In this document: positions 44,380-54,324 of the stretch, piece after piece | Layout: every line of letters begins with the position of its first letter | How positions within the stretch are numbered: the first letter of the stretch is position 1 | From: Vogesella sp. LIG4 | Lineage (GTDB): Bacteria; Pseudomonadota; Gammaproteobacteria; Burkholderiales; Chromobacteriaceae | Direction: 5' to 3' | Assembly: GCF_900090205.1 (NCBI RefSeq) | Contig: NZ_LT607802.1 | Span: 3,622,548 to 3,686,547, forward strand | Length of the DNA stretch: 64,000 nucleotides | Notes under the pieces: generated by a model | What the model was told of the DNA's origin: nothing | Database searches by the model: none | What the model saw: only the letters and a program-made list of their open reading frames with translations | Made by a program: the position numbers and the translations under genes

Positions 44380-45486
44380 ATGGCACGTACGCTGACTTCC
44401 CTTCCCCGTGACGATGGCTTTCGCTGCCCCGGCGAATTCGAACCCAAGGCCGGCTGCTGGCTGGGTTGGCCGCAACGCCCGGACGTATGGCGCAACGGCG
44501 GCAAGCCGGCGCAAAAAGTGTGGGTGGACATCTGCACCGCCATTGCCGAGAGCGACCCGGTAACCGTGTGCGTATCGGCGGAACAGTACGCCAATGCGCG
44601 CAGCATGCTGCCGGCGCATGTGCGGGTACTGGAAATGACGGTCAACGATTCCTGGTTCCGCGATACCGGCCCGGCCTGGCTGCTGAACGCACAAGGCGAG
44701 GTGCGCGGCGTGGACTTCCACTTCAACGCCTACGGCGGCTTCAACGGCGGCATTTACTTCCCGTGGGACAAGGACGACCAGATCGCGCAGAAGATTCTGG
44801 AAGCCGAGCGCGCCGACCGCTACCGCGCGCCGTTCATTGCCGAAATGGGCGGCATCCAGTGCGATGGTGAAGGCACGGTGCTGACCACCGAGCAGTGCCT
44901 GCTCAACGCCAACCGCAACGCTCACCTGGGCAAGGAAGAAATGACCCGGCAGCTGCTCGACTACCTGGGCGCCAGCAAGGTGATCTGGCTGCCGCGCGGC
45001 TGCAAATTCGACGAAACCGACGGCCATATCGACGACCTGGCCTGCTTCGTGCGCCCGGGCGAAGTGGTGATGCAGTGGAGCGACGACCCCAGCGACCCGC
45101 AGTATGAAATCTACCAGGAAGCCTACGCCATCCTGGCCGCCACTACCGACGCGCAGGGGCGCAGCCTGAAGATCCACAAGATGCATGCGCCCGCCCCGCT
45201 GGTATGGAGCGCGGAAGAAGCCGCCGGGCTGGACCACGGCGATGCCGCCATGGCACGGGTGGCCGGCACCCGCATCTGCGCCTCCTACATCAACTACTAC
45301 GTCGGCAACAGCGTGGTGGTGGTGCCGGAATTCGGCGACCCCAACGACCTGCCGGCGCAGCAGCTGCTGGCCGACCTGTTCCCGCAGCATCGCGTGATCG
45401 GCATTGCCAACACGCGGGAGATCCTGCTGGGCGGCGGCAATATCGCCTGCATCACCTCGCCGCAATACGCCGCGCAGCACCGCTGA
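44380..45486 (+). CDS. aguA: Agmatine deiminase
   Basis: A 368-residue enzyme converting agmatine to N-carbamoylputrescine. Family marks are WLGWPQRPDVWRNGGKPAQ, NDSWFRDTGPAWLL, GGFNGGIYFPWDKDD, the His in DETDGHIDDLACF and the nucleophile Cys in LLGGGNIACITSPQ. All expected residues are present. AGGAG precedes ATG 44380. First gene of an operon with puuD and potF; no N-carbamoylputrescine amidase (aguB) is seen in the window. Confidence 0.93.
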   Translation: MARTLTSLPRDDGFRCPGEFEPKAGCWLGWPQRPDVWRNGGKPAQKVWVDICTAIAESDPVTVCVSAEQYANARSMLPAHVRVLEMTVNDSWFRDTGPAWLLNAQGEVRGVDFHFNAYGGFNGGIYFPWDKDDQIAQKILEAERADRYRAPFIAEMGGIQCDGEGTVLTTEQCLLNANRNAHLGKEEMTRQLLDYLGASKVIWLPRGCKFDETDGHIDDLACFVRPGEVVMQWSDDPSDPQYEIYQEAYAILAATTDAQGRSLKIHKMHAPAPLVWSAEEAAGLDHGDAAMARVAGTRICASYINYYVGNSVVVVPEFGDPNDLPAQQLLADLFPQHRVIGIANTREILLGGGNIACITSPQYAAQHR

Positions 45487-45490
45487 GCGC

Positions 45491-46258
45491 ATGGCAGCCG
45501 TCGTCATCGGCATTGCCAGCTGCTGCTGGACGCTGGAACGGCAGCAGCACCACCTGGTGGGCGAAGAGTGCATTGCCGCCGTCAGCGCCATGGGCGCGGT
45601 GCCGGTGCTGCTGCCGGCCCTGGCCGCGCAGCAGCCGGCAGCCATGCTGCTGTCCGCCATCGACGGCCTGCTGCTGCCGGGCAGCCTGTCCAATATCGAC
45701 CCGCGGCAGTATGGCGCGCCGGCCGTGCCGGGCGACTTTGCCGACCCGGCGCGCGATGCCACCAACCTGCCGCTGATACGCGCCGCGGTGGCGGCGGGCG
45801 TGCCGCTGTTCGGCATCTGCCGCGGCCTGCAGGAAATCAACGTGGCCTTCGGCGGCACGCTGACGCGGGCGGTGCAGGACGAGCCCGGCCGGCTCGACCA
45901 CCGCGAGCCCGCGGGCGAGCGTGAAGCGCTGTACCAGCCGGCGCACGATATCCGGCTGGTGCCGGGCGGGCTGCTGCATGGCTGGTATGGCGAGCCGGTG
46001 GCGCGGGTCAACTCGCTGCATCAGCAAGGCATTGCCCGCCTGGCACCGGCACTGCGCGCCGAAGCGCATGCGCCGGATGGCCTGATCGAGGCCGTGCGGG
46101 TGGAAGGCGCCGCCGCCTTCGCCCTGGGGGTGCAGTGGCACCCGGAATGGCGGCCGCAGGAAAACCGCCTGTCGCAAACCCTGTTTTCGGCTTTTCGGGA
46201 CAGCTGCCTGCTGCGCCGGCAGCTGCGCGCAAAAAACGCAGCGCCTGCCGGCCGGTGA
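45491..46258 (+). CDS. puuD: Gamma-glutamyl-gamma-aminobutyrate hydrolase (class I glutamine-amidotransferase-like)
   Basis: A 255-residue enzyme. The nucleophile Cys lies in FGICRGLQEINVAFGG and the catalytic His/Glu in GVQWHPEW. NSLHQQGIARLAP is also typical of PuuD, which releases GABA at the end of the gamma-glutamyl putrescine pathway. ATG 45491 lies 4 bases after the aguA stop. PuuB-like genes lie elsewhere in the window (60341), and no PuuA or PuuC is seen. Confidence 0.88.
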   Translation: MAAVVIGIASCCWTLERQQHHLVGEECIAAVSAMGAVPVLLPALAAQQPAAMLLSAIDGLLLPGSLSNIDPRQYGAPAVPGDFADPARDATNLPLIRAAVAAGVPLFGICRGLQEINVAFGGTLTRAVQDEPGRLDHREPAGEREALYQPAHDIRLVPGGLLHGWYGEPVARVNSLHQQGIARLAPALRAEAHAPDGLIEAVRVEGAAAFALGVQWHPEWRPQENRLSQTLFSAFRDSCLLRRQLRAKNAAPAGR

Positions 46259-46283
46259 GGCGCCCGCTACAAGGAGAAATGCC

Positions 46284-47381
46284 ATGCTTCCCCGTTGCAG
46301 AATCATCACGCTGTGCTGCCTGTCCGCCTGGAGCTGTGCCGCGCTGGCGGCTACGCCACAGCAGCTCAATGTCTACAACTGGTCCGACTACATCGGCGAC
46401 CAGACCGTGGCGCACTTCGAGCAGGCCACCGGCATCAAGGTGAAGTATGACGTCTACGACAGCAACGACACCCTGCAGGCCAAGCTGCTCACCGGCAAGG
46501 CTGGCTACGACATCGTGGTGCCTTCGGCCAACTTCCTGGGCCGCCAGATCGATGCCGGCATCTACCGCAAGCTGGATAAGTCCCGTCTGCCCAACCTCGT
46601 CAACCTCGACAAGAACATCATGCGCCTGGCGCAGGAGAACGACCCCGGCGGCAAGTACAGCGTACCGTGGGCCTGGGTCACCATAGGCATGGGCGTGAAC
46701 CTGGACAAGGTGAAGAGCCGGCTGGGCAGCGAGGCGCCGCTCAACAGCTGGGAGCTGCTGTTCGACCCCGCCCGCCTGGCGGCGCTGAAAGGCTGCGGCG
46801 TGTCCGTGCTGGACGAGCCGTCCGACGTGCTGCCGGCGGTGCTGCACTACCTGCACCGCGACCCGGCCAGCACCAACCCGGCGGACTACCAGGCCGCCTT
46901 CGAGGTGCTGAAGAAAATCCGGCCGTATATCACCCAGTTCAATTCGTCCGGCTATATCAACGACCTGGCCAATGGCGACATCTGCCTGGCACTGGGCTAC
47001 TCCGGCGATGTGAATATCGCCAAGCACCGGGCACTGGAAGCGCACAAGAGCTACCGCGTGGAATACATCATCCCCAAGAGCGGCGCGCCGGTAGGCTTCG
47101 ACATGATGGCCATCCCGCGCGATGCGGCCAACCCCGAGGCGGCGCTGGCCTGGATCAACTTCATCCAGGATCCGGCGATCAACGCCGAAATCACCAACAA
47201 GGTCTACTACCCGACGGCAAACCTGGCGGCGCGCAAATACGTGAAGCCGGAGCTGGCCAACGACCCCAGCATCTACCCGTCGGAAGCGGTGATGAAAACC
47301 CTGTTCCCGCTCAAGCCATTGCCGCCGGACGTGATGCGGCTGGAACACCGGCTGTGGACGCAGCTGAAAACGGGTATCTGA
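46284..47381 (+). CDS. potF: Putrescine-binding periplasmic protein
   Basis: A 365-residue exported protein with a signal peptide ending near CAALAA. The intact polyamine motif VYNWSDYIGDQTVAHFEQATGIKVKYDVYDSNDTL follows, then VPSANFLGRQ and PYITQFNSSGYINDLANGD. The putrescine-contact residues of the NWSDY motif are kept, unlike in the paralogue at 3218. AAGGAGA precedes ATG 46284. No permease genes are attached; it probably shares a transporter encoded elsewhere. A hairpin follows the stop. Confidence 0.9.
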   Translation: MLPRCRIITLCCLSAWSCAALAATPQQLNVYNWSDYIGDQTVAHFEQATGIKVKYDVYDSNDTLQAKLLTGKAGYDIVVPSANFLGRQIDAGIYRKLDKSRLPNLVNLDKNIMRLAQENDPGGKYSVPWAWVTIGMGVNLDKVKSRLGSEAPLNSWELLFDPARLAALKGCGVSVLDEPSDVLPAVLHYLHRDPASTNPADYQAAFEVLKKIRPYITQFNSSGYINDLANGDICLALGYSGDVNIAKHRALEAHKSYRVEYIIPKSGAPVGFDMMAIPRDAANPEAALAWINFIQDPAINAEITNKVYYPTANLAARKYVKPELANDPSIYPSEAVMKTLFPLKPLPPDVMRLEHRLWTQLKTGI

Positions 47382-47389
47382 ATGAAAAA

Positions 47390-47417
47390 GGCGGGATGTG
47401 CCGTGGCACATCCCGCC
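47390..47417. terminator. Bidirectional terminator between potF and the SMR pump gene
   Basis: GGCGGGATGTGCC (47390-47402) pairs with GGCACATCCCGCC (47405-47417). On the minus strand it is followed by CTTTTTCAT, giving a T-run that fits the convergent efflux gene; in the plus direction it lies 8 bases after the potF stop. Confidence 0.7.
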
Positions 47418-47479
47418 CGCTTTACTCACCGGCTGCAGCCGGCAGCAACTGTTACCAGGGTTAGCCTCAAGGCAGCGGC

Positions 47480-47812
47480 TCAGTGCCCGGAAGTCCTGGA
47501 AAACACCTGCAGCACCACCACCCCGCTCACGATCAGGCCGATGCCGAGATAAGCCGGGCCGTCCAGCACCTGCTTGTATAGGAACTGCCCCACCAGCGCC
47601 ACCGCCACAATGCCCACGCCGCACCAGATGGCATACACCACGCCCACCGGCAGGCTTTTCATGATCTGCGGCAGCAGATAGAACGAGGTCACATAGCCCA
47701 GCACCACCAGCACGCTGGGCAGCAGGCGGGTGAAGCCGCTGCTGGCCTTCAGGCTGCTGGTAGCTACCACCTCGGCCACAATGGCAATGGCAAGCATCAG
47801 ATAATTGTTCAT
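47480..47812 (-). CDS. Small multidrug resistance efflux pump (EmrE/Qac type)
   Basis: A 110-residue protein with four spans. The key Glu is in AIAIVAEVVATSSLKASSGF, and the EmrE-like GVVYAIWCGVGIV occurs in the third span. Exports cationic drugs as a dimer driven by protons. The EmrE-like pattern favours the Qac group over the guanidine-specific Gdx group, and no guanidine riboswitch was recognised upstream. Divergent from a LysR gene. Confidence 0.88.
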   Translation of the reverse strand: MNNYLMLAIAIVAEVVATSSLKASSGFTRLLPSVLVVLGYVTSFYLLPQIMKSLPVGVVYAIWCGVGIVAVALVGQFLYKQVLDGPAYLGIGLIVSGVVVLQVFSRTSGH

Positions 47813-47847
47813 CAGTCACCCTCCTCTTTCTGGCACATCGAAAAACG

Positions 47848-47967
47848 CCCGCTTTCGTTGCGATACTGCGTTGCTCACGAAAAACTCCTCCTGACATATC
47901 AACCATATGCGGCGTCGGAGTTTTTCATTCGCGCCTTGTCTCGCTTGGAAATCGGGGCTTTTCGAGG
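47848..47967. repeat. Dispersed intergenic repeat, copy 1
   Basis: The minus strand of 47848-47878 matches 62685-62715 at 29 of 31 positions (core GTGAGCAACGCAG, then ATCGC). The plus strand at 47953-47967 has CGGGGCTTTTCGAGG, identical to 62712-62726. Between them, GAAAAACTCC (47879-47888) and GGAGTTTTTC (47917-47926) form a further inverted repeat. The element fills most of the space between the SMR gene and the LysR gene. No transposase. Confidence 0.7.
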
Positions 47968-48098
47968 CGCCCTTTCATATCCGGCCCGGGCTGGCGCTAA
48001 ACGCCGGCAGGCAAATCAGGCGCCATCATATATCTGGAATTCCGGCACATTAAAGATAGAATCAATCTGAAATACAGATAGATGAAGAGACCCCCCGG

Positions 48099-49004
48099 AT
48101 GAAATGGACCCTGGACCAGCTCGCCACCTTTGTTGCAGCCGCAGAAGCGGCCTCGTTTTCTGCCGCGGCGCGCAAGCTCGGCCGCGCCCAGTCGGCGGTC
48201 AGCACCGCCATTGCCATGCTGGAGGCGAGCCTGGACACCGAACTGTTCGACCGCAGCGGCCGCACCCCGAGCCTGACCGAGGCGGGGCGCGCGCTGCTGG
48301 ATGAAGCCCGCGAACTGATGCGGCAGTGCCGCCATTTCGACAACCGTGCGCTGGCGCTGGCCACCAAGCTGCCGGGCCAGCTCACTCTGGCACTGGACGA
48401 AGGCTTGCCCTACCCCGCGGAACTGGCGCTGGTGCAGGCACTGGACCAGGCTTTTCCGCACCTGGAGTTAACGCTGTTTCACGGCTCCGCCGCCAATATC
48501 GCCGAATGGCTGCTGGCGGGGAAAGCCGATGTCGGGCTGGCATTCCGCCGCCTGCCGCCCGACGCGGCGCTGGTATCGCAGCCGGTGGGCGCGGTGCCGC
48601 GCGTGCTGGTGGTAGGCAGCGAACATGCGCTGGTGCACGAGCCCGGTATCTGCCGGCAGACCCTGGCACGCCACCGCCAGCTGCTGGTCACCCCGCGCTT
48701 TGCCCATGACGATGCCGACGAGCGCATCAGCCCGCAGCTGTGGCGCGCCGACAGCCTGTACGTGATTGCCGAGCAGGCCGCCATGGGGCTGGGCTGGGCG
48801 GTGCTGCCGCTCAACATCGCGCGCTACCCCACCCAGAACGGCCGGCTGGTGGAGATCCATGCCCAGGACCTGGTATTCGCCGCGCTGGAGGTTCACCTGT
48901 ACTGGCGTGCCGGCCAGGAGGAAGCCAGCATGCTGCAATGGCTGCGCCGCTATCTGGCCAATGCGGTGTTCGCGCGCGACGTCGGCCGCCCGCCCACCGC
49001 GTAA
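48099..49004 (+). CDS. LysR-family transcriptional regulator
   Basis: A 301-residue protein beginning MKWTLDQLATFVAAAEAASFSAAARKLGRAQSAVSTAI, the standard LysR helix-turn-helix. The effector domain includes IAEQAAMGLGWAVLPLNIARY. Divergent from the SMR efflux gene, with the dispersed repeat between them. Confidence 0.88.
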   Translation: MKWTLDQLATFVAAAEAASFSAAARKLGRAQSAVSTAIAMLEASLDTELFDRSGRTPSLTEAGRALLDEARELMRQCRHFDNRALALATKLPGQLTLALDEGLPYPAELALVQALDQAFPHLELTLFHGSAANIAEWLLAGKADVGLAFRRLPPDAALVSQPVGAVPRVLVVGSEHALVHEPGICRQTLARHRQLLVTPRFAHDDADERISPQLWRADSLYVIAEQAAMGLGWAVLPLNIARYPTQNGRLVEIHAQDLVFAALEVHLYWRAGQEEASMLQWLRRYLANAVFARDVGRPPTA

Positions 49005-49070
49005 AGGCTATGCTGACACATGCCTGCAGCAATGCCGCGGTAGCGTGGAGGCCATTTACCGGGAGGTCAT

Positions 49071-50888
49071 ATGAGAAAGCTGGTCGCCACGTTGGCCGCA
49101 TGCGCATGCGCCCTGGGCTATGCCCAGGCAGCGCCGCGTCCGCACAATGTCATTCTGTTCGTTGCCGACGGGCTGCGCCCGGGCATGGTCGATGCCCACA
49201 CCGCCCCCACCATGGCGGCGCTGCTGGAGAGCGGCGTGCGTTTCAGCAATACCCATTCGCTGTTTCCCACCTTCACCACCGCCAACGCTTCCGCCCTGGC
49301 CACCGGGCATATGCTTGGCGATACCGGCGACTTCAGCAACACCATCTACACCGGCTTTCCGGTGCCCGGCGCCGGCGACAGCCTGACGCCGTTCCTGGAA
49401 AGCGACCCGGTGCTGGGCGATGTCGACGAGCACTTCTCCGGCGACTACCTCAACGAGGAAACCGTGCTGGCGGCCGCGCGCAAGGCTGGCATCTCCACCG
49501 CCTCGATCGGCAAGCTGGGGCCGTCGCTGATTCTCGACCACACCGAGCGCAGCGGCCGGCAAACCGTGATCGTCGATGACATGACCGGCCGCAGGGGCGG
49601 CATCGCCCTTGACGATGAAATCCGGCAGAAGCTGGCCGAGGCCGGCCTGCCGCTGGAGGCGCCCGGCCGCGGCGCCAACGGCCAGGCGGGCAACAGCCAC
49701 CAACCCGGCACCCTGAGCGCCAACGTGGCGCAGCAGGCCTACTTCATGGACGTGACCTCCCGCGTGGTGCTGCCACTGTTCAAGGCACGGCAGAAGCCGT
49801 TCGCACTGGTGTTCTGGTCCCGCGACCCGGACGGCACCCAGCACAACCAGGGCGACAGCCTTGGGCGCTTGCTGCCGGGCATCAACGGCCCGACCTCGCT
49901 GGCCGCCATCAGGAACGCCGACAACAACCTGGCCAGCCTGCTTGCCACGCTGAGAAAACTCGGCCTGGAGCAGGACACCGACGTCATCCTCACCTCCGAC
50001 CACGGCTTTTCCACCATCAGCAAGGAAAGCGCCAGCAGCTGGTCCGCCAGCAGCAGCTACCCGGACACCGTGCCGGGCCAGCTGCCGCCCGGCTTTCTCG
50101 CCGTGGACCTGGCGCATGCGCTGGCGCTGCCGCTGCATGACCCGGACGCCAAATCCGTGTTGCTGAAAGACGGCGAACACCCGTCGCGCGGCAACGGCCT
50201 GCTCGGCTCTGATGCGGCCCACCCGGATGTCGTCGTGGCCGCCAACGGTGGTTCCGACCTGGTTTACCTGCCCGCCGGCGACCGGCAACTGGCCCGCCGC
50301 GTGGTGGCAACGTTGGCCGCACAGGACTACGTAAGCGGCCTGTTCGTGGATGATGCGCTGGGGCAGATTCCCGGCACCCTGCCGCTGTCCGCCATTGCGC
50401 TGAAAGGCTCGGCCATCACCCCGCTGCCGGCCATCGTCGTCAACTTCCGCTCCTTTGCCACCGGCTGCGCCGACCCCAGCAGCTGCGGGGTGGAGATTGC
50501 CGACACCGGGCTGCAGCAGGGGCAAGGCATGCACGGCAGCTTCTCGCGTGCCGATACCCGCAACATCATGGGCGCCATCGGCCCCGACTTCCGCCAGCAC
50601 TTCACCGACCGCGAGCCGGCCAGCAATGCCGACCTCGGCAAGACCATGGCGGCACTGCTGCAGCTGCATATTCCCCAGAAGGGCAAGCTGGTGGGACGCG
50701 TGCTGACCGAAGCCCGCCCGGCCGGCGCCAGCCACCCGGTCAAGCACAGCATCGTGAAGTCGCAGCCTGACGCCGACGGCCACGTGACGGTGGTCAGCAC
50801 GCAAACCGTTGGCAACACCCGCTACTTCGATAGCGCGGGCTACCCCGGCAGAACGCTGGGCCTGCCTGCGGATAGCGCGGCGCAGTAA
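49071..50888 (+). CDS. Exported phosphodiesterase/alkaline-phosphatase superfamily protein (NPP type)
   Basis: A 605-residue exported enzyme with signal peptide MRKLVATLAACACALGYAQA. The core start is PHNVILFVADGLRPGMVDAHTAPT. The nucleophile Thr probably lies in FPTFTTANASALATGH, and metal ligands appear in TSDHGFSTISKE. This fits type I phosphodiesterase/nucleotide pyrophosphatases. Convergent with the phosphonate regulon, so it may release phosphate from external esters or phosphonates. Two 10-mer words lie inside (49091, 50312). Confidence 0.85.
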   Translation: MRKLVATLAACACALGYAQAAPRPHNVILFVADGLRPGMVDAHTAPTMAALLESGVRFSNTHSLFPTFTTANASALATGHMLGDTGDFSNTIYTGFPVPGAGDSLTPFLESDPVLGDVDEHFSGDYLNEETVLAAARKAGISTASIGKLGPSLILDHTERSGRQTVIVDDMTGRRGGIALDDEIRQKLAEAGLPLEAPGRGANGQAGNSHQPGTLSANVAQQAYFMDVTSRVVLPLFKARQKPFALVFWSRDPDGTQHNQGDSLGRLLPGINGPTSLAAIRNADNNLASLLATLRKLGLEQDTDVILTSDHGFSTISKESASSWSASSSYPDTVPGQLPPGFLAVDLAHALALPLHDPDAKSVLLKDGEHPSRGNGLLGSDAAHPDVVVAANGGSDLVYLPAGDRQLARRVVATLAAQDYVSGLFVDDALGQIPGTLPLSAIALKGSAITPLPAIVVNFRSFATGCADPSSCGVEIADTGLQQGQGMHGSFSRADTRNIMGAIGPDFRQHFTDREPASNADLGKTMAALLQLHIPQKGKLVGRVLTEARPAGASHPVKHSIVKSQPDADGHVTVVSTQTVGNTRYFDSAGYPGRTLGLPADSAAQ

Positions 50889-50897
50889 GCCGCCACG

Positions 50898-50925
50898 CCA
50901 CCGGCTGCCCGCAGGCCGCCGGTGG
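50898..50925. terminator. Hairpin between convergent phosphodiesterase and phosphonate genes
   Basis: CCACCGGC (50898-50905) pairs with GCCGGTGG (50918-50925), loop 12 bases. Located between two convergent stops (50888 and 50944). No T-run, so moderate support. Confidence 0.45.
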
Positions 50926-50943
50926 CCTGCCCTGCCTGCTGCC

Positions 50944-52335
50944 TCAGTCCGCCTTGCCGGCCATGCTGGCCAACGCCGCCAGCCGGGTATCCAGCCAGGC
51001 TGGCAGCTGATTGCGATCCTGCGCCTGCTCCACGCGGCGGATGGCGCCGCGCACCAGCATGGCGCCGCACCAGCGCAGCGGTTCCGGCGGAAACTGCGCC
51101 AGCGGCCCGCGCAGCAGCGGGCTGTGCTGCCAGGCATGCTCGCCGCCCAGCAGCTGCGACGACAATATCTGCCCGCCCAGATAGCTCTGCACCACGCCAT
51201 TGCCGGAATAACCCATGCCGTACAGCACCCGCCGGTAGCCAGGCAGCTGGCCGAAGAACGGAAAACCACTGGCCGAGCGGTCGGAAGCGCCGGTCCAGCC
51301 CTGCGCCAGCGGCACCCCGGCCAGTGCCGGGAAGAACCGCGCCAGCGCCTGCTGCAGTTGGCCGCGGCAGGCGCCGGGGCCATCGAAATAACCATCCGCG
51401 CGGTTGCCGAAGGCAATGTGGTTGCCGCCCTTGCCCAGCATCAGCCGGCCATCCGGCGTGCTGCGCCAGTAGTGCACGAAGGTGCGCAGATCGCACACCG
51501 CCTGGCCGCGCTGCAGCCCCAGCCGCTGGATCAGCTCCGGCACCGGCTCGGTGATGATCATGTCGGACGACACCCGCAGCACGCTGCGGCCCAGCTGCGG
51601 GCTGTGCACCGGGGTGTCCACATTCAGCGCCAGCACCGCCTGGCTGGCCAGCACGCGGCCGCCGGCGCTGCTCACCACCACCGTGTCGTGCTCCGCCAGC
51701 GCAGTCATGGCGCTGTGCTCGTACACCAGTACCCCCATGGCGCGCGCCACCCGCAGCAGGCCGCGCACCAGCCGCGCCGGCTGCAGGCTGCCGGCCAGCG
51801 GGCTGTGATAGCCGGCCCGCAGCAGTGCGCTGCCGCTGGCGGCCCGGGTGTCGGCATCGCTCAGCGCCCGCCAGCGGTTGCGGCCAACCTGTTCCAGCGC
51901 CGCCAGCACCTGGTTCAGCGCGCCATGCTGCGCCGCGCTGCTGGCGGCATACACCGCACCGCCCAGGCGGATGTCGGCGTCGATGCCGTGGCGGCGGCAG
52001 AAGGCGGCGATGTCATGCACCGCCTGCTCGGAAGCGGCCACCAGCCGCTGCGCCTCGTCGGCGCCGTACAGCCGCGCCAGCGACAGGTACTTGGTGGACC
52101 AGGTCAGCATGCAGCCGCCGTTGCGGCCGGAGGCGCCGCTGCCGCAGATGTCCTTTTCCAGCACCACGATGCGCCAGTCCGGCCGCGCCTGGCGGCACAG
52201 TATCGCCGTCCACAGCCCGGTAAAGCCGCCGCCGACGATGCACACATCGGCGCGGACTTCGCCCTGCAGCGGCGGCTGCGGCGGCGCGGACTCGGCGGCC
52301 AGCGCCTGGGCCAGCCAGAACGGCCGCTGCGTCAC
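50944..52335 (-). CDS. FAD-dependent amine oxidoreductase linked to aminoethylphosphonate catabolism
   Basis: A 463-residue flavoprotein starting at GTG 52335, whose GTGA overlaps the phnX stop. FAD motif [20 protein letters not shown], then [19 protein letters not shown], and C-terminal [21 protein letters not shown]-type oxidases are a recurrent accessory in phnW/phnX operons and have been linked to N-alkylated aminoethylphosphonates. That activity is inference here. Paralogues at 13218 and 60341. Confidence 0.85.
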   Translation of the reverse strand: MTQRPFWLAQALAAESAPPQPPLQGEVRADVCIVGGGFTGLWTAILCRQARPDWRIVVLEKDICGSGASGRNGGCMLTWSTKYLSLARLYGADEAQRLVAASEQAVHDIAAFCRRHGIDADIRLGGAVYAASSAAQHGALNQVLAALEQVGRNRWRALSDADTRAASGSALLRAGYHSPLAGSLQPARLVRGLLRVARAMGVLVYEHSAMTALAEHDTVVVSSAGGRVLASQAVLALNVDTPVHSPQLGRSVLRVSSDMIITEPVPELIQRLGLQRGQAVCDLRTFVHYWRSTPDGRLMLGKGGNHIAFGNRADGYFDGPGACRGQLQQALARFFPALAGVPLAQGWTGASDRSASGFPFFGQLPGYRRVLYGMGYSGNGVVQSYLGGQILSSQLLGGEHAWQHSPLLRGPLAQFPPEPLRWCGAMLVRGAIRRVEQAQDRNQLPAWLDTRLAALASMAGKAD

Positions 52336-53147
52336 GGGCGCTCCCCGGCGGCCAGCCGCGCCTCGATGGCGTCCAGCAGCGCCGGCAGTTCGCCGATGGT
52401 GTCCACCACGTAGTGGGCGCCGGCAGCCTGCAGCGCCGCCACCGCCGGCGCGCGCAGTTCCGCCTGCTGCGCCGGGCTCAGCGCCGCCCACTCCGCTGCC
52501 GTCAGGCCGACGGCATTGCCGCTGGCGGCCAGGCCCACCGTCCACATGCCGGCACGCAGGCCCTCGGCGATGCCGGGCACGGTGTCGTCCACCTTCACGC
52601 AGTGGCGCACGTCGCCCACCGCCAGCGCCAGCACATTGGCCAGCGCCATCCACGGGCCGGGGCGGCCGCCGGCCGGCAGGTCGTCGGTGGCCACGGTGTG
52701 GTCCGGCGCGTAGCCGGCTGCGGCGGCCAGCGGCAGCAGGCGATCCATCACCACGCGCGGGTAGCCGGAGCAGCTGCCTATCTTCAGGCCGCGCTCGCGC
52801 AGCTGGTTCACGGTGTCGATGGCGCCGGCGATCGGCGCCGAGTATTCGCCGACGCGCGCCACCTGCAGCGGCATGAACTGCGCGTACAGCGCATCGACAT
52901 CGGCATCCGCCATATCGCGGCCAAAGCGCGCGCGCCAGCGTTCGGCTACCGCCGGCAGCCGGCCCAGCGCCTGGATGTGGTCCCACTTGGCCAGCCCCAT
53001 CGGCACCCGCGCCTCGGCCATGCTCACCGGCACGCCGATGGCGGCGAACACGTCGAGCAGCACCTGGGTGGGCGCGAAGGAGCCGAAGTCCACCACGGTG
53101 CCGGCCCAGTCGAAAATCACGGCTTCCAGTTGTTGATAGCGTTGCAT
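52332..53147 (-). CDS. phnX: Phosphonoacetaldehyde hydrolase (phosphonatase)
   Basis: A 271-residue HAD enzyme. The nucleophile Asp is in [13 protein letters not shown], the Schiff-base Lys in [13 protein letters not shown], and later motifs are [16 protein letters not shown] and [13 protein letters not shown]. It splits phosphonoacetaldehyde, made by PhnW, into acetaldehyde and phosphate. All catalytic residues appear intact. Nine bases after phnW. Confidence 0.95.
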   Translation of the reverse strand: MQRYQQLEAVIFDWAGTVVDFGSFAPTQVLLDVFAAIGVPVSMAEARVPMGLAKWDHIQALGRLPAVAERWRARFGRDMADADVDALYAQFMPLQVARVGEYSAPIAGAIDTVNQLRERGLKIGSCSGYPRVVMDRLLPLAAAAGYAPDHTVATDDLPAGGRPGPWMALANVLALAVGDVRHCVKVDDTVPGIAEGLRAGMWTVGLAASGNAVGLTAAEWAALSPAQQAELRAPAVAALQAAGAHYVVDTIGELPALLDAIEARLAAGERP

Positions 53148-53156
53148 ATGCGTTCC

Positions 53157-54257
53157 TCAGGCGAGCCAGCCGAGCTGGCGCAGGGTGGTGATGATGGCGT
53201 GGCAGGCCTGCTCGATCTCGGCGGCGTCGATGGCGCCGATGCAGCCGACACGGAAGGTTTCCTGGCTGGTGAGCTTGCCCGGGTACAGCACGAAGCCCTG
53301 CTCGCGCACCGCCTCGTAGAACGCCTTGAACTGGTAGTCGGCATGGGCCGGGGCGTGGAAGGTCAGGATGATCGGCGCCTGCAGCCCGGGCGGCAGGAAC
53401 AGTTGAAGCCCGGCGGCGCACAGCCGCTGCTGCAGCAGCGCAGCGTTGGCCGCATAGCGCGCCAGCCGGGCCGGCTGGCCGCCCTTGGCCAGGTACTGGT
53501 CGAGCGCGGCGCGCAGTGCGGCCAGCACGTGGGTGGGCGGGGTGAAGCGCCACTGGCCGGTGCTCTGCAGGTAGTCGTACTGCGCCAGCAGGTCCAGCGC
53601 CAGCGAGTGGCTGTTGCCGCGGCTTTGCAGCAGGCTGTTGCGGTTGGCAATGACAAAACCCATGCCCGGCACGCCTTCCAGGCACTTGTTGCTGCTGGCG
53701 ATCAGCGCGTCGATGTGCAGCGCGGCCACGTCGATGGGCAGCGCGCCGAAGCTGGACATGGCATCGACGATCAGCTTGCACCCGGCGGCGTGCACCACGG
53801 CGGCAATGTCGGCCAGCGGGTTGAGGATGCCGGTGCTGGTTTCGCAGTGGATCAGCCCGACATGGCTGATCGCCGGGTCGTCCTGCAGCAGCATGGCCAC
53901 GGTCTGCGCCGAAGGCGGCGTGTCGTCGGCGGTTTCATACACCGTGCAGTCGCGGCGCAGGTAGTGCGCAATCTGCGCCATGCGCTTGCCGTAGGCGCCG
54001 TTCACCAGCACCAGCAGCTTGCCGTCGGGCGGCACCAGGTTGGCTACCGCGGCTTCCACCGCAAAGGTGCCGGAGCCCTGCAGCGGCACGCAGACGTGGC
54101 TGTCGGCGCCGCCGGCAATGTGCAGCAGGTCGCGGCAGACGCTGGCGGTCAGCTGGTTGAAGCGGCTGTCCCAGGAGCCCCAGTCGGTGAGCATGGCGGC
54201 CTTGGTGGCCAGCGAGGTGGTCAGCGGGCCGGGGGTGAGCAGGATGGGTTCTCGCAT
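53157..54257 (-). CDS. phnW: 2-Aminoethylphosphonate:pyruvate transaminase
   Basis: A 366-residue PLP aminotransferase. It begins [18 protein letters not shown], with substrate-loop [12 protein letters not shown] and the PLP Lys in [18 protein letters not shown]. Converts 2-aminoethylphosphonate to phosphonoacetaldehyde. It starts its own transcription unit: an operator-like palindrome and the terminator of the transport operon lie just upstream (54271-54317). Confidence 0.95.
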   Translation of the reverse strand: MREPILLTPGPLTTSLATKAAMLTDWGSWDSRFNQLTASVCRDLLHIAGGADSHVCVPLQGSGTFAVEAAVANLVPPDGKLLVLVNGAYGKRMAQIAHYLRRDCTVYETADDTPPSAQTVAMLLQDDPAISHVGLIHCETSTGILNPLADIAAVVHAAGCKLIVDAMSSFGALPIDVAALHIDALIASSNKCLEGVPGMGFVIANRNSLLQSRGNSHSLALDLLAQYDYLQSTGQWRFTPPTHVLAALRAALDQYLAKGGQPARLARYAANAALLQQRLCAAGLQLFLPPGLQAPIILTFHAPAHADYQFKAFYEAVREQGFVLYPGKLTSQETFRVGCIGAIDAAEIEQACHAIITTLRQLGWLA

Positions 54258-54270
54258 GATGTTTCCAGTT

Positions 54271-54284
54271 ATCTAGATGTCTAT
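54271..54284. promoter_or_regulatory. PhnR-type operator before phnW (imperfect copy)
   Basis: ATCTAGATGTCTAT lies 14 bases before phnW ATG. It is the same as the perfect palindrome at 58885-58900 for its first 12 bases plus a partial right arm. Position and sequence indicate a binding site for the GntR-type PhnR encoded nearby. Confidence 0.7.
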
Positions 54285-54297
54285 GAAGGGTCGAATA

Positions 54298-54317
54298 AAC
54301 CGGGCCGCAGCCCGGTT
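54298..54317 (-). terminator. Terminator of the phosphonate transport operon
   Basis: AACCGGGC (54298-54305) pairs with GCCCGGTT (54310-54317), 4-base loop, 7 bases past the permease stop. On the minus strand TTATTC follows. Separates the transporter unit from phnW. Confidence 0.65.
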
Positions 54318-54324
54318 GGTGGAA

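Noticed and set aside
47858..48070. A 70-codon frame between the SMR and LysR genes
   Set aside because: It lies within the dispersed repeat and has no ribosome site.
49056..51416. A 786-codon open frame opposite the phosphodiesterase gene
   Set aside because: Low-complexity product and it overlaps two well-supported genes.
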